Source: Ascoidea asiatica
Taxonomy: Eukaryota; Ascomycota; Saccharomycetes; Ascoideales; Ascoideaceae
Direction of reading: 5' to 3'
Length of the DNA stretch: 64,000 nucleotides
Assembly: GCA_001600695.1 (NCBI GenBank)
Contig: BCKQ01000005.1
Location: 260,593-324,592 of the forward strand
The notes under the pieces were generated by a model that saw nothing but the letters and a program-made list of their open reading frames with translations, did not search any database and was not told the origin of the DNA. Position numbers and translations under genes: made by a program. Shown here in pieces: positions 60,268 through 64,000 of this stretch. Position 1 is the first letter of the stretch. Every line of letters starts with the position of its first letter.

Positions 60268-60711
60268 TTCGATTAATTTTTTTTTTATTTTATTTTTTTT
60301 TTTTTCCTATTTCCTATTTCCTATTTCAAAATAATTATTATATTTTCTTCAAAAATGAATTTCTGTTTGACAAATTAACTTCGAATTATATAAAATATTT
60401 CTGTCAATAAAGGTAATTATGTTAAATTTGATTGTGCTTCAAGTCTAAATCATTTCATGATGACAAATGAAATTTAAAAGTAGCAGTAAAATATTCAAAA
60501 TACAGAATACAATAGCTAATGAAAGTCACGTGCCGGAGCAGATGAATTAATTGCTCGGAAATCCAAAGCTTTCACCGATGCTTTAACATTGCTACAGAAA
60601 AACTACGAGAGTGCCGAATTTAATGCAAACTTACGAAATTTGAGTTTATAAGCTGCTTTATTCATGATTAATTTCAATTTGTTGATTTGATTTTAAATAT
60701 TTGTTAAAGTT
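60268..60711. other. Intergenic region upstream of MIA40
   Basis: MIA40 promoter and 3' end of the CxxC-repeat gene. It has TTTCCTA repeats next to MIA40 (60303-60327) and an E-box in TCACGTGCCGG (60526-60536), about 260 bp upstream of the ATG. No gene seen. Confidence 0.5.
60527..60532. promoter_or_regulatory. E-box CACGTG upstream of MIA40
   Basis: CACGTG inside GTCACGTGCCGG; the same CACGTGCCGG decamer occurs at 57362-57371 in the glycogen synthase/Rab promoter. Confidence 0.35.
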
Positions 60712-62097
60712 CTAATCATTATATTGAGATTGTTGTTGTTTTGTTAATTGATTTTGAACTTCTTCTTGAATTTGTTGAACCACATGTTGTTGTAATTCAG
60801 GAGTAAGACCTTGAAATTTCTCATTCATACTAACTAACATATTAATTTGTTGTTCTAATTGTTCTTGTTGATTATTTAAATTTTCGGAAGAAGAAGAAAT
60901 TGTTTGATTAATAGGATTAATAGGATTGATAGAATTGATAGAATTAATAGGATTAGAAATATTTGAAATATTTGAAGTATTTGAAGAAGTAGTATTAGAT
61001 ATAAGTTTGGTGTTATTTTGAGAGTATGAAGAAGAATCTTTATTTCTTTTTCGTGATCGACAATTAATACAAACTTTATGAAAATTTAATTCAGGAGATT
61101 CTAATGGTGAACCACATCTATTACAAGCACCAATTCTTTCTAAATTAGATCTTCGTATTTTATCATTATCTCTACATCTTTTACAAACTTTATAAAAAGG
61201 AGGACCTTCTTGTTGTTCATTTGGACCAGAACAATGAACACATTTTCCTTGTAAAGCACGATTAGCTTTTTTTGTTCTTAATGAAAATCTACAACTTGGA
61301 CATAATACAAATTGAGCTTGATCTTCAGGAATTTGATGACCACATCTTCTACATGCACCAGTTTTTAATTTTGTTCTTGATTGCCATCTTCTTGATCTTT
61401 CTTTTTGTAAATTACGACAATGTGGACATAATTTATATTCTTTTGGACCACCTTGATCAAATTTTTTTTTACATCTTGAACATGCAACACGATTATCAAA
61501 AGAATCTTCTCCTTTATCCATAATCTGAGAATCAATTATTGAATTATCATATTCTCGAGAATTTGATAATTGATTTTGATTTTGATTTTGATTTTGATTT
61601 TGAGAATTTATATTATTAAAATTAGAGTTAGAATTAGAATTAAAATTAGAATTAAAATTAGAATTAGATATATTTATAGGAAGTTGAATTGAATTTCTTA
61701 TATCTTCTTGTAAATTATGATTAGAAAATTGAACATTTTTTTCTTTTGAATTATTAATTATTTCAGATTCTAAATCTTTAAGATTTGTTAATTCATCAAA
61801 TTGTAAATTTGAATTAATAGAATAAGAATCAACACCTAAATTATTCTCATTTTTATTATGTTCTTCATTTTTTAAAAAAAAATTATTATTTTCCATTAAT
61901 ACAACAGAGTCTACCTCTTGTTGTTTAGATAATATTGATCCAGTTACATTTTGTAATTGAGAATCAATAACATTACATTTATTATCATTGGTAAAAGTGT
62001 AAATTGGTTCATTATTTTTAGAGATAGCCTTAGCAGAATTGGGCAAAGCAAGAGAATTTAATGCAACATCAACTACATTATTCAAATCCATTGTCAT
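60712..62097 (-). CDS. Protein with four CxxC-x(n)-CxxC zinc-finger-like repeats, possible transcription regulator
   Basis: 461 residues. A Ser/Asn-rich N-terminal half (residues 1-200, with NSNFNSNFNSN and NQNQNQNQ) precedes a Cys block at about residues 206-350. Four repeats are seen: CSRCKKKFDQGG...KLCPHCR, CRRCGHQIPEDQ...VLCPSCR, CVHCSGPNEQQ...KVCKRCR and CNRCGSPLESP...KVCINCR. Each ends in C-x-x-C-R and is followed by a basic stretch (ERSRRWQSRT, RSRKRNK), which would suit nucleic-acid binding. The C-terminus is Gln/Asn-rich with a coiled-coil-like segment (QHVVQQIQEEVQNQLTKQQQ). I do not recognise a named ortholog. The layout recalls fungal CxxC-rich DNA-binding regulators such as the Wor3 type, but this is only a suggestion. 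Confidence 0.7.
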   Translation of the reverse strand: MTMDLNNVVDVALNSLALPNSAKAISKNNEPIYTFTNDNKCNVIDSQLQNVTGSILSKQQEVDSVVLMENNNFFLKNEEHNKNENNLGVDSYSINSNLQFDELTNLKDLESEIINNSKEKNVQFSNHNLQEDIRNSIQLPINISNSNFNSNFNSNSNSNFNNINSQNQNQNQNQNQLSNSREYDNSIIDSQIMDKGEDSFDNRVACSRCKKKFDQGGPKEYKLCPHCRNLQKERSRRWQSRTKLKTGACRRCGHQIPEDQAQFVLCPSCRFSLRTKKANRALQGKCVHCSGPNEQQEGPPFYKVCKRCRDNDKIRRSNLERIGACNRCGSPLESPELNFHKVCINCRSRKRNKDSSSYSQNNTKLISNTTSSNTSNISNISNPINSINSINPINPINQTISSSSENLNNQQEQLEQQINMLVSMNEKFQGLTPELQQHVVQQIQEEVQNQLTKQQQSQYND

Positions 62098-62568
62098 TAA
62101 TAAGATAATAGCCAGGCAGTAAGACAGTCAGGTTACTGGTTAACAGTCGAGTATAAAGTCGATTATTATCTCGATTCTTATCTCGATTCTTATCTCGATA
62201 TTTTGGTTCCCTGCAAACACTCACAACCATGGATTCTGGGTATGTTTTTTTGATTGTAACTTGGAATAACGAATGAATAATAACGAATAAGGAATATGGA
62301 ATATGGAATAACGAATAACGAATAACGAATAACGAAAAACGAAAAACAAATCGTCAAAAGTGCTTCTGCCGCTGTGTTCGTTTGTTCTCCTCCTTTTCAG
62401 ATTCTTCATTTTTCGTTGCCTTCTCCAGACTCAAAAGAGGAAATACCAAAGTCACATGACACTGGCACTTCCGAGCATGGACTTTGTTTGACCTTGTTTT
62501 TGTTTTTGTTTTTGTTTTTAATTACAATTTTAGTACTGTTGAGAGTGAATTTGAATGCTGAAGAAGAA

Positions 62569-62613
<45 letters not shown>

Positions 62614-62648
62614 TAATAATACAAATAACAGGTAGACTATATACAATA
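62098..62648. other. Divergent promoter CxxC protein / HSK3, rich in simple repeats
   Basis: No gene. It holds TATCTCGATTCT tandem copies (62167-62199, period 12), GAATAAC-type repeats (about 62267-62347, period 7), TTTTTG repeats (62493-62518) and an ATA/AAT trinucleotide run directly before HSK3 (about 62569-62622). Confidence 0.7.
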
Positions 62649-63086
62649 ATGTATCTGAAAGAACATAATTCATCTAGACAGAATTATCCTAATCAAAGTA
62701 CTAGAGATGATAATCAAGAGTCTTATGTGTTAGATTTAAATTATGTTACAGAAGATGAAAAAAGAGAAAAATCATTATTAAATTTAAGTCATCAATTAAT
62801 TGAATTACAAAATACTTTTGAAAGATTTGATCAATTAATAGAATTACATTCAAAACAATTAAATTCAATTAAAAAAATTGGAATTTTAAGTTCTAGTATA
62901 TTTATGGCTGTAGATAGAATTGTTGAAATGGATTTTAAAAATCAAAATGAAGATTTAAACAATGAATATAATGAAAGAAATGATGATAATGATGATGATG
63001 ATGATAAATCTAATAGTTCTTTAGAAGAAATAAATAATTCCCAAAATAAATTAATAGAAATCGATGAAACTTTTGAATTAGAATAA
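62649..63086 (+). CDS. HSK3: DASH/DAM1 complex subunit Hsk3
   Basis: 145 residues. The conserved part is one helix of about residues 36-92: LLNLSHQLIELQNTFERFDQ, then LHSKQLNSIKKIGILSSSIFMAVDRI. This matches the Hsk3 pattern of an L/Q-rich coiled coil followed by an invariant I-x2-(I/L)G-x5-(I/L)FMA. The rest of the protein (a ~35-residue start and an acidic Asn/Asp-rich tail) is longer than the ~70-residue S. cerevisiae Hsk3. Role: part of the ring complex that couples kinetochores to microtubules. The call rests on a short motif. It is convergent with ALG3, with only 28 bp between the stops. Confidence 0.72.
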   Translation: MYLKEHNSSRQNYPNQSTRDDNQESYVLDLNYVTEDEKREKSLLNLSHQLIELQNTFERFDQLIELHSKQLNSIKKIGILSSSIFMAVDRIVEMDFKNQNEDLNNEYNERNDDNDDDDDKSNSSLEEINNSQNKLIEIDETFELE

Positions 63087-63114
63087 ATTATATGATTATT
63101 AAATATATTAAAAA

Positions 63115-64000
63115 TTATTTTTCTTTCTTAACTTTTTTTTCATCATTTTTATCATTTTCAATTATTAAAAATTTATTTGTATTTAACCAAACTTTTAATA
63201 ATAATGAAGATAATAAAATTATTAATAATAATGAACTTTTAAAATTTGATGGAAATGTTATCCAACAAAATTCATGTAAAATAAAAAAAATTATAAATAA
63301 AATCCAACTTAAATTTAAAATTAATAATAAAAATATAATTTGAAAATAATACCAACTTAAAAATTGATAATGTAAAGATCTTGAAAATAAAACTCCAATT
63401 AAATTACTTATTGACATTATAAAAAATATAATTATTGGACCTTTTTTTGAATCAAATAATAAATTATTAAATTTATTTGATTCAATTGAATTTTTAAATG
63501 GATTTTTTAAAATTTTAAAAATTAATTTTTTTAAAGAAATTAAATTAAATTTTGAATTATTTAATAATATTGGTAAAAATCTTGTTTGTAAGAAAATAAA
63601 TAATATTAATAAATGTGAAAAAAATAAAAAATTATGAAAAATTTTATTATGAAAAATATTTTCAGGTATAAATTTCCAATTTACAGACCAATAATAAATA
63701 AATTCTCTTTTAAAATTAAAAGCTTGAGAAATATAATTTAAAGTTATAATATTATTACCATTTAAATTAAAAAAAAATGGATATGCAATAATAATTTGAG
63801 TTAAAATTATAAAAAATAAATTTAAAATAAATTTAAATAAATTACCATCAATCATAAAAAAAATTATTAATAAAAAACCAGGTAAATATAATAATGAATT
63901 CATTTTAATAGAAATTGAAATTGAATATAAAATTGAATTTAAAATTGTAATAATTATTAAAATTAAAGAACTGTTATTATTTTCGAATTTAGATTTTATT
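63115..64000 (-). CDS. ALG3: Dol-P-Man:Man5GlcNAc2-PP-dolichol alpha-1,3-mannosyltransferase, 5' end outside window
   Basis: The frame stays open from the first visible Met (63903) to the window end, adding about 32 residues, and the family motif SVKMNVLLFAPG appears here as SISIKMNSLLYLPG. The gene therefore begins beyond 64000, and about 294 of roughly 440 residues are seen. Matching blocks: YPFFFNLNG, YISQAFNFKREFIYYWSVNWKFIPENIF (family RxFxFxRxFLxKWTVNWRF), SNLIGVLFSRSLHYQFLSWYYF, and HEFCWITFPSN near the end. Several membrane helices are visible. Role: first lumenal mannose addition in N-glycan precursor assembly at the ER. The codons are extremely AT-rich and many loops are Lys/Asn/Phe biased. 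Confidence 0.93.
   Translation of the reverse strand, partial: IKSKFENNNSSLILIIITILNSILYSISISIKMNSLLYLPGFLLIIFFMIDGNLFKFILNLFFIILTQIIIAYPFFFNLNGNNIITLNYISQAFNFKREFIYYWSVNWKFIPENIFHNKIFHNFLFFSHLLILFIFLQTRFLPILLNNSKFNLISLKKLIFKILKNPFKNSIESNKFNNLLFDSKKGPIIIFFIMSISNLIGVLFSRSLHYQFLSWYYFQIIFLLLILNLSWILFIIFFILHEFCWITFPSNFKSSLLLIILLSSLLLKVWLNTNKFLIIENDKNDEKKVKKEK

Noticed and set aside
63092-63343. 83-codon plus-strand open frame after HSK3
   Set aside because: Antisense to the conserved C-terminal part of ALG3.
1-64000. tRNA, snRNA, 5S rRNA, LTR retrotransposon, CRISPR array or centromere
   Set aside because: I looked for GGTTCGANNCC B-boxes, familiar U1/U2/U4/U5/U6 segments, TGTT...AACA LTR ends and spaced identical repeats and found none that hold up. 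Absence by eye is not proof; a tRNAscan-SE and Rfam run would settle it.

Overview
This is a nuclear chromosome segment from a budding yeast (Saccharomycotina). The evidence is a strongly AT-rich sequence, compact mostly intron-free genes, yeast-type introns with GTATGT-like donors and TACTAAC/TACTAAT branch points, and a gene set recognisably orthologous to Saccharomyces/Candida genes. A mitochondrial complex I subunit (NUIM/NDUFS8) is present, which excludes Saccharomycetaceae such as S. cerevisiae. I cannot name the species. CTG codons are rare and none I found lies at an alignable conserved position, so the genetic code (CUG as Leu, Ser or Ala) is unresolved; translations here use Leu.

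Layout, left to right: HOS4 (5' end outside the window, +), ISU1 (-), a 1.5 kb intergenic region, SDH3 (+), MRPL31 (-, spliced), POL2 (+), a lysine-rich nuclear-type protein with a probable frameshift (-), NUIM (-), RPN10 (+, spliced), PIF1 (-), a GAF-domain protein (+, spliced), SLM5 (-), SES1 (+), a Pmu1-like pseudo-phosphomutase (-), CMK1 (+), IPP1 (+), a Mnn2/Mnn5-type mannosyltransferase (-), HIR3 (-), FBP26-like PFK-2/FBPase-2 (+), FMP40/SelO (-), TIM8 (+, spliced), a secreted six-cysteine CFEM-like protein (-), glycogen synthase (-), a Rab GTPase with an interswitch insertion (+), MIA40 (-), a four-fold CxxC-repeat protein (-), HSK3 (+) and ALG3 (-, 5' end outside the window).

This is ordinary housekeeping chromosome. 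I found no transposon, tRNA, rRNA or CRISPR array, and no obvious gene cluster acting as one system. About a third of the genes are mitochondrial (ISU1, SDH3, MRPL31, NUIM, SLM5, FMP40, TIM8, MIA40). TIM8 and MIA40 belong to one pathway: Mia40 oxidises twin-cysteine proteins such as Tim8. GSY, CMK1, the PFK-2/FBPase-2 and IPP1 are metabolic or signalling genes; POL2, PIF1, HIR3, HOS4 and HSK3 are replication, chromatin and kinetochore genes.

Four gene models needed splicing to be complete (MRPL31, RPN10, the GAF protein, TIM8), and each spliced product matches family expectation or stays in frame. The most unusual points are: a phosphomutase-fold protein lacking both catalytic histidines; a Rab with about 50 extra residues between switch I and WDTAGQ; a probable one-base frameshift in an otherwise intact gene; a secreted protein with only six of the eight CFEM cysteines; two GC-rich islands in AT-rich promoters; and promoter sites (MCB/SCB, HAP, Reb1, E-box) that fit their genes.
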